Origin: Bifidobacterium breve
GTDB lineage: Bacteria > Actinomycetota > Acidimicrobiia > Acidimicrobiales > Ilumatobacteraceae
Length of the DNA: 14,050 bases
Reading direction: 5' to 3'
NCBI GenBank assembly: GCA_943325425.2
Contig: CALPPJ020000009.1
Location: 1 to 14,050, forward strand
Part shown: piece by piece, positions 6,452 to 13,238 of the stretch
Numbering within the stretch: position 1 is the first letter of the stretch
Layout: each line of letters opens with the position of its first letter
Position numbers and translations under genes: made by a program
The notes under the pieces: model-generated
What the model was told of the DNA's origin: nothing
Seen by the model: only the letters and a program-made list of their open reading frames with translations
The model's database searches: none

Positions 6452-7189
6452 ATGACAACTAACTCGCCCACACTTGCTGGTCGAACGATCATCGTGACTC
6501 GTGCGGCTGAGCGGGCGGGCGGTTTGACAACTTTGTTGCATGATCAAGGAGCACAGGTTCTCGAAATTCCGGTCACCACGACTGTTGATGCCTTAGATGC
6601 GGGGATCGCATTACAGACAGCGATTGACAACATTGAGAGTTACGACTGGGTGGTCGTGACATCGCCAGAGGGCGCGCATCGATTTCGTGAAGCAATTTCG
6701 TTAACCGCATCGGTGCGGCAACACTTCAAGGTGGCAGCGGTCGGAACAGCAACTGCAGCAGCTATTGGCCGCGCTGATTTGTTGCCGAACGTGCAGACAG
6801 GCCGATCACTTGGTGAAAGTTTTCCAGCCGGCTCGGGGCGAATTCTTCTAGCTGTTGCCCAATCGGCAGGAACTGATTTTGAAGAGGCGGCTCGCCACAA
6901 AGGTTGGACCGTTCATCGAGTGACGACCTATCGCACGATTGCCATCACGCCCGACCAAGACCGGAAAACCGAGATCGCTCGCGCCGATGCCATCACTTTT
7001 GCCTCAGCGTCATCGGTACGGGCTTGGCATGATGTCTTTGGAACCTTGATGCCCAAGGTGGTGGTGGCGATGGGACCGATGACCGCAACGGCACTCACTG
7101 AAATTGGCATCTCTGATGTTGTTGTTGCCACAGAACAGTCGTTGTCAGGTCTTGTGGAAGCAACCGCGCAGGCACTGGCGAGTCGTTGA
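6452..7189 (+). CDS. hemD: Uroporphyrinogen-III synthase
   Basis: A 245-residue protein matching HemD, which cyclises hydroxymethylbilane and inverts ring D. The family is poorly conserved, so the call rests on fold-level motifs and position: LAGRTIIVTRA at the start, DWVVVTSPEGAHRF (about 64-77, the W.v.TS..g motif), VAAVGTATAAAI (about 93-104), VTTYRT (about 158-163) and ITFASASSVRAW (about 180-191). It has only 3 nt between the hemC stop and its ATG. In Streptomyces HemD is fused to a uroporphyrinogen methyltransferase; here it stands alone, so no siroheme or cobalamin branch enzyme is encoded in this cluster. Confidence 0.92.
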   Translation: MTTNSPTLAGRTIIVTRAAERAGGLTTLLHDQGAQVLEIPVTTTVDALDAGIALQTAIDNIESYDWVVVTSPEGAHRFREAISLTASVRQHFKVAAVGTATAAAIGRADLLPNVQTGRSLGESFPAGSGRILLAVAQSAGTDFEEAARHKGWTVHRVTTYRTIAITPDQDRKTEIARADAITFASASSVRAWHDVFGTLMPKVVVAMGPMTATALTEIGISDVVVATEQSLSGLVEATAQALASR

Positions 7190-7203
7190 GGTCGCACCGA
7201 CCG

Positions 7204-7209
7204 TAGGCT
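7204..7209 (+). promoter_or_regulatory. -10 box TAGGCT for hemB
   Basis: TAGGCT is followed by six G residues and ATG 7216, a 6-nt spacing that fits a leaderless hemB message starting in the 26-bp hemD-hemB gap. The G-run could also act as a weak ribosome-binding site on read-through transcripts, though it is too close for that. Confidence 0.5.
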
Positions 7210-7215
7210 GGGGGG

Positions 7216-8205
7216 ATGTCCGCACGCGTCCCCGTGTCACGTCCGCGTCGTTTGCGCCGCACTCAGGCTTTGCGCGATCTCGTCGCTGAAACTCGTCTCG
7301 ATGTCAATGATCTTGTTGCGCCTTTGTTTGTTCGCGAAGGTATTGACGCTCCGATTCCGATCACTTCTCTGCCAGGCGTAGTGCAACATTCACGAGCCAG
7401 TCTGCGTGAGGAAGTTCGTCAACTTGCCGACCTTGGTATTAAGTCAGTCATTTTGTTTGGTGTTCCGGCCAAGAAAGACGAAATTGGTTCGGGAGCTTTT
7501 GATCCAGCCGGAATCGTGCAGGTTGCGCTGAATGATTTGCGTTCAGATCTTGGTGATCGCATGGTGTTGATGTCTGATCTGTGTGTTGATGAATACACCA
7601 GTCACGGACACTGCGGAATTCTTGATGGTCACGGTTCGGTGGACAACGATAAGACCCTTGAGATCTATGCCAAGGCGGCTATTGCTCAAGCCAACGCCGG
7701 TGCTCACATCGTTGCTCCGAGCGGAATGATGGATGGTCAAGTCGGTGTAATTCGTAGCGCGCTTGATCAAGCTGGTCATGCAGAAACATCAATCCTCGCT
7801 TACTCGGCGAAATATGCGTCTGGTTTATACGGGCCTTTCCGCGATGCTGTGGATGTGCAAATCGTTGGTGGTGGCGATCGCAAGGGTTACCAACAAGATT
7901 GGCGAAACGCGCGCGAGGCACTTACAGAAGTCGAAGCAGATATTGAACAAGGCGCCGACATGGTGATGGTGAAGCCAGCACTGGCGTATCTAGATGTCAT
8001 TGCTGCTGTGCGCTCAATCGTGAATGTTCCTGTTGCGGCGTATCACGTGAGTGGCGAATACTCAATGATTAAAGCAGCAAGTGCCAATGGTTGGATTGAT
8101 CACGATGTGGTAGCGACTGAACATCTCACCGCAATAAAGCGCGCTGGCGCCGACATTATTTTGACGTACCTCGCGCGTTGGTACGCCGAGCTAGCGAACG
8201 GCTGA
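7216..8205 (+). CDS. hemB: Porphobilinogen synthase (delta-aminolevulinate dehydratase)
   Basis: A 329-residue enzyme condensing two 5-aminolevulinate molecules to porphobilinogen. The N-terminal arm RPRRLRRTQALRDLVAET leads into LVAPLFVREG. The metal-site segment SDLCVDEYTSHGHCG (120-134) keeps Cys123 and Cys133, but the middle position of the zinc-type Cys triad is Asp125. The Schiff-base lysines are Lys199 (AYSAKYASGLYGPFRDA) and Lys253 (MVMVKPALAYLD). DRKGYQQDWRNAREAL (221-236) is the lid and substrate-carboxylate region. The length is normal. ATG 7216 is supported by the arm sequence and the TAGGCT box. It precedes hemL by 5 nt. The family also uses Mg2+, so the metal preference of this hybrid site is uncertain. 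Confidence 0.97.
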   Translation: MSARVPVSRPRRLRRTQALRDLVAETRLDVNDLVAPLFVREGIDAPIPITSLPGVVQHSRASLREEVRQLADLGIKSVILFGVPAKKDEIGSGAFDPAGIVQVALNDLRSDLGDRMVLMSDLCVDEYTSHGHCGILDGHGSVDNDKTLEIYAKAAIAQANAGAHIVAPSGMMDGQVGVIRSALDQAGHAETSILAYSAKYASGLYGPFRDAVDVQIVGGGDRKGYQQDWRNAREALTEVEADIEQGADMVMVKPALAYLDVIAAVRSIVNVPVAAYHVSGEYSMIKAASANGWIDHDVVATEHLTAIKRAGADIILTYLARWYAELANG

Positions 8206-8210
8206 AACCA

Positions 8211-9578
8211 ATGACAACTCAACAGCAGTCTTCAATTCCGTATTGTGATGCCACAGCATGCGTTGCTGCTGGTTGCAATCCGATTGTGTGTACCGGAGCC
8301 GGAACACCTTCAAATAAACAAGTCTTTGAACGTTCAACTCGCGTGATCCCTGGTGGAGTGAACTCGTCAATTCGTGCGTTTAAGGCCGTTGGTGGTTCGC
8401 CGTATGTGGTTGCGCGTGGCGATGGCGCCCATGTTTATGACGTCGAAGGTAAGCAATACATCGACTTAGTACAGAGTTACGGCGCCGTCATTTTGGGTCA
8501 TGCTCATCCGGCTATTACGTCGGCACTTCGTGATGCTGCTCCAGACGGAACTTCATTTGGTGCACCGACACCGCGTGAAATGAAATTGGCTGAAGCAATC
8601 AGTGAACGCGTGCCTTCGTGTGAACGCGTGCGTTTCATGAACTCTGGTACGGAGGCAACTTCAACGGTAGTGCGATTGGCACGCGGACTCACCGGCCGAT
8701 CCAAAGTGATCATCTTTGACGGCAACTTTCACGGTGCAACTGATGCTTTGTTAGCCGCTGGTGGAAGCGGTGTTGCAACACTTGGAATACCAGGTACTGC
8801 GGGTGTTCCACCCGAAGCAGTTGCGAACACCATTGTGGCTCCGTACAACGTGGTCCCGGAAATAGATGAAACTGTTGCTTGCGTCATTGTCGAAGCAGTT
8901 GCGGCAAATATGGGAGTCGTTGCACCTGCACCTGGTTTCCTTGAAGGACTACGTGCTGCCTGTGATCGTGTCGGCGCACTTTTGGTCTTTGATGAAGTCA
9001 TCACTGGTTTTCGTTTAGGAACAGATGGTGCGCAAGGTCGGTTTAACGTCAAGCCCGACCTCACCTGCTTTGGCAAAGTAATTGGTGGAGGTTTGCCTAT
9101 TGGTGCGGTGGGCGGTCGGCGCGATGTCATGGAAAATCTGACTCCGCTCGGCAAAGTTTTCCACGCTGGAACATTGGCCGGTAATCCGATGGCCACCGCT
9201 GCTGGATTGGCCGCCATGAGCGAACTCACATCAGATGTTTACATCGAACTCGAATTGCGAGCCACTCGACTAACAAGTCTGATTACTGATGCAACGACCG
9301 CGGCGGGCTTGCCAGTTACCACGTCACGCGTGGGCACCTTGGTAGGTATCTACTTAGGCAATGCACTGGGTGGTTCTCGTTTACCCATCAATTTTGATGA
9401 AGCCAAGCAAACTGATGAAGCCTTGTATGCACGACTCTTTCATTCTTTGTTGAACGAAGGTGTTGCGATGGCCCCTGGTGCCTACGAAGCAATCTTTGTT
9501 GGTGTCGGTCATACCGAAGCAGTGATGAATGATTTAGCCGATCGTTTTCATCGAGCTGCCCGCGCCGCGACTGCCTGA
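8211..9578 (+). CDS. hemL: Glutamate-1-semialdehyde 2,1-aminomutase
   Basis: A 455-residue PLP enzyme converting glutamate-1-semialdehyde, the HemA product, to 5-aminolevulinate. The core starts at FERSTRVIPGGVNSSIRAF (39-57); MNSGTEAT (143-150) binds PLP phosphate; DEVITGFR (261-268) holds the PLP-N1 Asp; Lys289 in CFGKVIGGGLPIGAVGG is the Schiff-base lysine; FHAGTLAGNPM follows. ATG 8211, 5 nt after hemB, gives about 30 residues more than usual. That extension has Cys at 12, 17, 22 and 27, a regular CX4CX4CX4C pattern in PYCDATACVAAGCNPIVC. GTG 8286 would give a standard 430-residue protein without it, so the extension depends on the start used. Close spacing to hemB favours ATG 8211. Confidence 0.95.
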   Translation: MTTQQQSSIPYCDATACVAAGCNPIVCTGAGTPSNKQVFERSTRVIPGGVNSSIRAFKAVGGSPYVVARGDGAHVYDVEGKQYIDLVQSYGAVILGHAHPAITSALRDAAPDGTSFGAPTPREMKLAEAISERVPSCERVRFMNSGTEATSTVVRLARGLTGRSKVIIFDGNFHGATDALLAAGGSGVATLGIPGTAGVPPEAVANTIVAPYNVVPEIDETVACVIVEAVAANMGVVAPAPGFLEGLRAACDRVGALLVFDEVITGFRLGTDGAQGRFNVKPDLTCFGKVIGGGLPIGAVGGRRDVMENLTPLGKVFHAGTLAGNPMATAAGLAAMSELTSDVYIELELRATRLTSLITDATTAAGLPVTTSRVGTLVGIYLGNALGGSRLPINFDEAKQTDEALYARLFHSLLNEGVAMAPGAYEAIFVGVGHTEAVMNDLADRFHRAARAATA

Positions 9579-9583
9579 AGCCC

Positions 9584-9589
9584 TACGAT
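9584..9589 (+). promoter_or_regulatory. -10 box TACGAT for the lipoprotein gene
   Basis: TACGAT ends 6 nt before GTG 9596, in the 17-bp gap after hemL, again consistent with a leaderless start. No clear -35 element; it would lie in the hemL coding end. Confidence 0.5.
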
Positions 9590-9595
9590 CAGAGC

Positions 9596-10192
9596 GTGCG
9601 ACAGTTTCTGAGTTGGCGATATTGGGCTGCCCTTGGTGTGCTCTTCGCTCTAACTGCATTGCTCTGGGCGTGTCAAGGAGGCAGTAGCCCGACTGAAGTT
9701 GTGCTTAATGCAAGTGCGCGACGAATTGATTTGATTGCGCAAACGTCAACAATTCGTTCAGATGGAACGTGGTCAGTATCTGGTGGTACGACTCAGGGAG
9801 ACGCCACCGCAGTGTTGCAGGACGGACGGGTATTGACATTGGCCGATGGAACATTGGCTGAGTCGTCGTGTTTATTTCCGGATGCACTCAATGCGTGTGT
9901 GTTGTTGGCCGACACTCTCGGTGATGGTGTGGTGTGGTTTGCATTGGTAGCGGCTCCCGCTGAAGGAACAACCGAACTTGAGTTACCAGCAATTGAAAAC
10001 TTGCTGGATGGTGTTACTTACGCGCAGCTCGTGAATGGTTGGGAAGTACCGCTGCTTGACAAAGTCGTGCGACGTTGTAAGGAAGAAACTCCGAATCTCG
10101 CAGCATTCGTGCAAAAGTTTGCTGATCGACACGTCACGATTGTCGATCTTGCGCAATCACAAGTATCAGCAGTTCGCTGTATCGGCCAATAA
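9596..10192 (+). CDS. Putative lipoprotein of unknown function
   Basis: A 198-residue protein I do not recognise. A positively charged start (MRQFLSWR) and hydrophobic segment (about 9-25) end in LLWAC, a plausible lipobox with Cys26 as the lipidated residue; QGGSSP follows as a flexible linker. The mature part is mainly beta-prone with repeated Asp-Gly turns (RSDGTW, LQDGR, LADGT), and has four further Cys residues (two near 92-101, one near 161 and one near the C-terminus) that could form disulfides outside the membrane. GTG 9596 is chosen because it begins the signal peptide and follows the TACGAT box. It is 17 nt after hemL and ends 14 nt from the convergent flavoprotein gene. A link to heme or cytochrome assembly is suggested only by position. 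Confidence 0.75.
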   Translation: MRQFLSWRYWAALGVLFALTALLWACQGGSSPTEVVLNASARRIDLIAQTSTIRSDGTWSVSGGTTQGDATAVLQDGRVLTLADGTLAESSCLFPDALNACVLLADTLGDGVVWFALVAAPAEGTTELELPAIENLLDGVTYAQLVNGWEVPLLDKVVRRCKEETPNLAAFVQKFADRHVTIVDLAQSQVSAVRCIGQ

Positions 10193-10206
10193 AGAAATGT
10201 TTTGAG

Positions 10207-11454
10207 TTACGCGTTGGGAGCAAGCCGCACAATTGCGGCTGCAGCTTTGTAAGCAGCCTCGGCAGGACCAACCTCATCAGGTCGCAGCAAGTTTGACATG
10301 ATGCGCAATACCCATTCCATTAACGTTCGATTATTCATGCCAACGCGGGATAACTCGCGCATAATGGTCGGACGACCAATGATTCGCGCGAACAATCGCG
10401 CAACTTTGAAGTACTGACCGTATTCATCATCAATCATGGTTTGATAACGCTGCAAAGCAGTTGGATCGTTGTTGCGAATTGCTTCGGTCAAAACTTGCGC
10501 GGCCATGCGTGCGGTTTCGTAGGCGTAGTCAATGCCTTCGCCGTTGAACGGATTAACACTTCCTGCTGCATCACCGATGACTAGATATGTCGGGCCTGAT
10601 TTTGGTCCAACTGAACCGCCCATAGGAATGCGACCCGACATTGCTTTGTCAGTTGGTTGATCAGGATCAATTTCCCAACGCTCGGCAACAGTATGCGCGA
10701 ACTCGTTCAGGAGGTGGGTGGTGTTGACACTTTTGAAATCGCGGAAGGTTGACAACAAACCAACACCGATGTTGACAGTGCCATCGCCAATCGGAAAGAT
10801 CCATCCGTATCCAGGCATCGAATTACCTTGACGATCCTTCACATCAAGTGCTGATTCAATCCACGGTTCGTCATGACGTGGCGTTTCCCAGTAACTACGA
10901 ATTGCTGTGCCGTGAGGCCATTCTTTAGTTCGGAAAGTTCCGAGCGCGCGACCAAAGCGACTATTTGCCCCATCAGCAACAATCACGTAGCGCGACATGA
11001 TGTCGATCGGAGTATCGGAATCTTTTGCTTGCACTGTTGCACCACGCACGAATCCTCGTTCGAGAACTGGTGCGAGTGCCTCATGGCCCTCGAGCAATTT
11101 TGCCCCAGCGGCGACAGCATTGCGCACGACCATGGTGTCGAGCTCGCGACGTCGCACGACATAACCGTGTTGTGGGTAGATGGGATGTGACGGCCATTGC
11201 AGTTCAAGAGATTTACCGTGGCCCGTGGCACGTAACCCGTCGTAGCGGTGAAACTGAGTTAACTGGTCGCCAAGACCCATGTCGTTGATCTGTTTGACCG
11301 CCCGAGGGGTGAGTCCGTCGCCGCAAGTCTTCTCGCGGGGGAAAACCCTTTCGTCGACCATGACCACATCGAAGCCTTCGGAGGCGAGCCAATATCCAGC
11401 CGCGGCCCCCGCAGGACCAGCCCCAATAACCAGAACATCGTGATGTTGTTTCAT
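10207..11454 (-). CDS. Geranylgeranyl/menaquinone reductase-family FAD oxidoreductase
   Basis: A 415-residue flavoprotein of the geranylgeranyl reductase family, which saturates isoprenoid double bonds. The N-terminal Rossmann FAD motif is DVLVIGAGPAGAAAGYWLA (6-24); FPREKTCGDGLTPRAV (38-53) is the family signature with Cys44; RRRELD (101-106) and VADGANSRFGRALG (159-172) follow; the second FAD motif is GDAAGSVNPFNGEGIDYAYE (294-313). No transmembrane segment is obvious, but the C-terminal third is helical and partly hydrophobic, as in membrane-associated members. In Mycobacterium, MenJ of this family hydrogenates one bond of the menaquinone tail. Placement beside cytochrome genes and in the same direction as the cytochrome c gene fits that role here, but archaeal-lipid- or chlorophyll-type substrates are also known. 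It starts at ATG 11454 with no clear ribosome-binding site. Confidence 0.88.
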   Translation of the reverse strand: MKQHHDVLVIGAGPAGAAAGYWLASEGFDVVMVDERVFPREKTCGDGLTPRAVKQINDMGLGDQLTQFHRYDGLRATGHGKSLELQWPSHPIYPQHGYVVRRRELDTMVVRNAVAAGAKLLEGHEALAPVLERGFVRGATVQAKDSDTPIDIMSRYVIVADGANSRFGRALGTFRTKEWPHGTAIRSYWETPRHDEPWIESALDVKDRQGNSMPGYGWIFPIGDGTVNIGVGLLSTFRDFKSVNTTHLLNEFAHTVAERWEIDPDQPTDKAMSGRIPMGGSVGPKSGPTYLVIGDAAGSVNPFNGEGIDYAYETARMAAQVLTEAIRNNDPTALQRYQTMIDDEYGQYFKVARLFARIIGRPTIMRELSRVGMNNRTLMEWVLRIMSNLLRPDEVGPAEAAYKAAAAIVRLAPNA

Positions 11455-11467
11455 GGTGTGGTCAGGT

Positions 11468-11499
11468 CAGGCCAGGGTGTGAGACCCGCGACCAGCCTG
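11468..11499 (-). terminator. Imperfect hairpin between cytochrome c and flavoprotein genes
   Basis: On the minus strand CAGGCTGG (from 11499) can pair with CTGGCCTG (ending 11468), allowing G-U pairs, with an inner GGGT/ACCC stem. It lies in the 63-bp gap after the cytochrome c stop. It could attenuate or partly terminate read-through into the flavoprotein gene; no T-tract follows. Confidence 0.3.
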
Positions 11500-11517
11500 A
11501 TGAATGAACTTGGTCGT

Positions 11518-12327
11518 TCAGCCGGCGACCATGATTTCGGCGTCAGCAGCAGTTCCCAGACGTGGGGCGGTGCCAACACCGAGTTCAGGACTATCAAAAG
11601 TCATGGATCCGTCTTCCAGACCCAAGAAGATTTCGCTTTCGGCGCTGCACCACTTTTCGTACTCCTCAGCCCACTCGCCGGCTTCATCAGCACCTGAAAT
11701 GTCATAACGAATATGGCAGACGAGTCCGAGAATTTCGTAGTCGGTGAGCGCTCCGCCAGCCATAGCCCCTTGTGCGGGCATGGCACTGCCGTTATAGGAA
11801 CGCGGGGCGTGGGCTCCACCTTCACGATTTGGATCGCCATAGGTGGCGACACCGGCGGCCTCAAAGGCTTCGGTTCCGGTGTACACCCAATTCAACATGT
11901 CTTCGATATGGGGGAAGGTTTTGAGGGCCTCGCCGTCTTTCAAAACTCGACCTGCTCCACCTGAGCCATCGGCTCCGTGGCAACTGGCGCAGGCACCATA
12001 GTTTTCGATTCCGATGGCGATTGGACCACTGGCCTCGGCCTTTTGCGGCTGGAGACCCCGCACGTACATGAACAAGAAGACCGGCATGAGTGCCAATGTG
12101 GCCATGGCCCAAGACGGGATCCGTCCACGAGATTTCGCAGCCTTGATGTAAGCCGGCTCGGGCTTTGAAACTGCTGCTTTTGCTGGAGTTTCTGCAACAA
12201 CTTTGGCAACCGGGGCTGCCGTGGTCGTCGCTGGCGTCGACGCAGAAGCCTCACTGGAGGATGCGTCTCCACCCGCAGATTTGCGGTCGCGGGAACGCTT
12301 CAGTAGGTGCTCGGGAATCTCGGTCAC
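11518..12327 (-). CDS. Membrane-anchored monoheme cytochrome c
   Basis: A 269-residue class I cytochrome c. It begins MTEIPEHLLKRSRDRK; residues about 20-70 are a low-complexity Ala/Ser/Thr/Pro/Lys tail, presumably cytoplasmic; about 72-90 (SWAMATLALMPVFLFMYVRG) is a single membrane anchor; the rest is outside the membrane. The heme site is CASCH (113-117) in NYGACASCHGADGSGGAG; Met183 in NGSAMPAQG is the likely sixth ligand; GALTDYEILGLVCHIRY (192-208) is the closing helix. Cys204 and Cys227 are extra. GTG 12327 is preferred to GTG 12354 because AAAGGA lies 7 nt upstream. It is divergent from the three-helix protein, ferredoxin and cytochrome b genes, so it may be the cytochrome c partner of that quinol-oxidising complex. 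Confidence 0.9.
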   Translation of the reverse strand: MTEIPEHLLKRSRDRKSAGGDASSSEASASTPATTTAAPVAKVVAETPAKAAVSKPEPAYIKAAKSRGRIPSWAMATLALMPVFLFMYVRGLQPQKAEASGPIAIGIENYGACASCHGADGSGGAGRVLKDGEALKTFPHIEDMLNWVYTGTEAFEAAGVATYGDPNREGGAHAPRSYNGSAMPAQGAMAGGALTDYEILGLVCHIRYDISGADEAGEWAEEYEKWCSAESEIFLGLEDGSMTFDSPELGVGTAPRLGTAADAEIMVAG

Positions 12328-12334
12328 AGGCCAG

Positions 12335-12340
12335 TCCTTT
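12335..12340 (-). promoter_or_regulatory. Shine-Dalgarno AAAGGA deciding the cytochrome c start
   Basis: Read on the minus strand, AAAGGA is 7 nt before GTG 12327. The alternative GTG 12354 has no such site and would add nine residues. Confidence 0.55.
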
Positions 12341-12369
12341 CGGGCGTGGGGCACGACAAATAGTTGACA

Positions 12370-12385
12370 GTCACCGAATGGTGAC
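12370..12385. promoter_or_regulatory. Operator-like palindrome GTCACC-GAAT-GGTGAC
   Basis: Six-base perfect arms around a 4-nt centre, about 43 bp upstream of the chosen cytochrome c start. That places it where a repressor or activator could touch the -35 region of that promoter. TCAC-N6-GTGA is the reverse polarity of the CRP/FNR and Rex half-sites, so neither regulator is indicated. The binding protein is unknown. Confidence 0.4.
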
Positions 12386-12421
12386 CGACTTCGGTAAGAA
12401 CACTAGAGGGCGAGCGACCCC

Positions 12422-12628
12422 ATGACGGAATTCCTCGCACTTTTCTCTCAGGAAACCCGTCACGCAGGAGACGACTTGGGTACCGTGAACTTGCGCACAA
12501 CCACGCCTAAGGGGGTGGGAGTGCTGATAGACCACTATTCGGTGACTGGTCAACGGTTGCCGGCCGTCAAAAAAGTTTGTTCGGTCCAACTTCAAGGAGT
12601 TGGGTCGCGCATGACCATTGGCGACTAA
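12422..12628 (+). CDS. Doubtful 68-residue open frame
   Basis: An uninterrupted frame from ATG 12422 to TAA 12626-12628 encodes a mixed-charge protein without signal peptide, membrane helix or recognised motif. The only possible ribosome-binding site (AGAGGG) is about 12 nt from the ATG, too far to be good, and there is no leaderless-type -10 box. It contains the rare-looking ATA codon and the inverted operator-like repeat. It is more likely part of a leader or non-coding than a gene. Confidence 0.2.
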   Translation: MTEFLALFSQETRHAGDDLGTVNLRTTTPKGVGVLIDHYSVTGQRLPAVKKVCSVQLQGVGSRMTIGD

Positions 12629-12766
12629 GGTTCAAGGTGGTCCTGGTGGCGCAAGCTGTCGGTGCCCAAATGTAAGCAAGTAAAAACCTCCACCAACCAA
12701 TACGTGCAACGACCATGTATCGACCTCGTTACAGGGCATAGAAGGGATGACCGGCTGCATGCTGGC

Positions 12767-12772
12767 TATAAA
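12767..12772 (+). promoter_or_regulatory. Possible -10 box TATAAA for the cytochrome b operon
   Basis: TATAAA matches five of six positions of TATAAT and would start transcription at about 12779-12780, just before ATG 12792. No good -35 element stands 16-18 bp upstream (12744-12749 is GGGATG). It is weak evidence that the gene begins at 12792 rather than 12747. Confidence 0.3.
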
Positions 12773-12791
12773 CATTCTGAAATGGCCGGGA

Positions 12792-13235
12792 ATGAATCAG
12801 GCTTTCCTATTCTCCTTGGTACTGACCGTCATCTTGACTGGTCTGATTTTTGTGTACGGCAAACGACGTCCCATTGGCACTCCAGTGTCTTGGGGCGAAG
12901 CGATGATTGGTTCGGTCTACGCATTCTTCGTGATGTTCATTGCCTACGGTGTCCTTCCTCACCAGTGGCTCGTTCACGTGCAGAACGAACTTGGCTGGCG
13001 TTCTGACAAGCCATTCCTCGGACCTGGCTCAATTTTTAAGTCGCAAGCAAAGGGCGGAAGTTTTCCGTTTGATATCAACTACTTGCAGATCGGTGACATC
13101 ATCGTCACCGGGATCTATGGCGTTCTCTTAGGTGTGCAGATTTACACCTGGATTTGGTGGCAAAAGCGCGGGACCAAGAAATCAACCGCTGTTGAGCAGT
13201 CAACTTACGGTCGTCCTTTGGTGAAAAAGGCATAA
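12792..13235 (+). CDS. Three-helix membrane protein of a cytochrome b operon
   Basis: A 147-residue protein not assigned to a named family. Hydrophobic helices lie at about 4-23, 37-55 and 100-122; the loop after helix 1 (YGKRRP) is basic and probably cytoplasmic. Helix 2 continues into LPHQWLVHVQNELGWRSDKP, and the loop between helices 2 and 3 is long (about 55-99). The tail is Lys-rich. It stops 3 nt before the ferredoxin gene, and cytochrome b follows, so it is probably a small subunit or anchor of that complex. His57 and His62 at the membrane edge are candidate ligands but unproven. Start: ATG 12792 begins directly before helix 1; in-frame ATGs at 12747 and 12759 would add 15 or 11 residues, with an ATA codon, and cannot be excluded. 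Confidence 0.8.
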   Translation: MNQAFLFSLVLTVILTGLIFVYGKRRPIGTPVSWGEAMIGSVYAFFVMFIAYGVLPHQWLVHVQNELGWRSDKPFLGPGSIFKSQAKGGSFPFDINYLQIGDIIVTGIYGVLLGVQIYTWIWWQKRGTKKSTAVEQSTYGRPLVKKA

Positions 13236-13238
13236 CTC

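Larger units (their letters stand above)
12355..12791. other. Divergent regulatory region, no firmly supported gene
   Basis: A 437-bp region between the cytochrome c gene (minus) and the three-helix protein gene (plus). It holds a 16-bp palindrome near the cytochrome c side, a second inverted copy of its core at 12537-12548, a TTGACA at 12364-12369 with no well-spaced -10 box, a TATAAA at 12767-12772, and one doubtful 68-codon frame. The most likely content is promoters and operators for the two divergent respiratory transcripts, with a possible long 5' leader on the plus side. Confidence 0.6.

Noticed and set aside
12371..12595. 74-codon minus-strand frame in the divergent region
   Set aside because: No ribosome-binding site, signal or recognised motif; it overlaps the operator-like palindrome and another unsupported frame.
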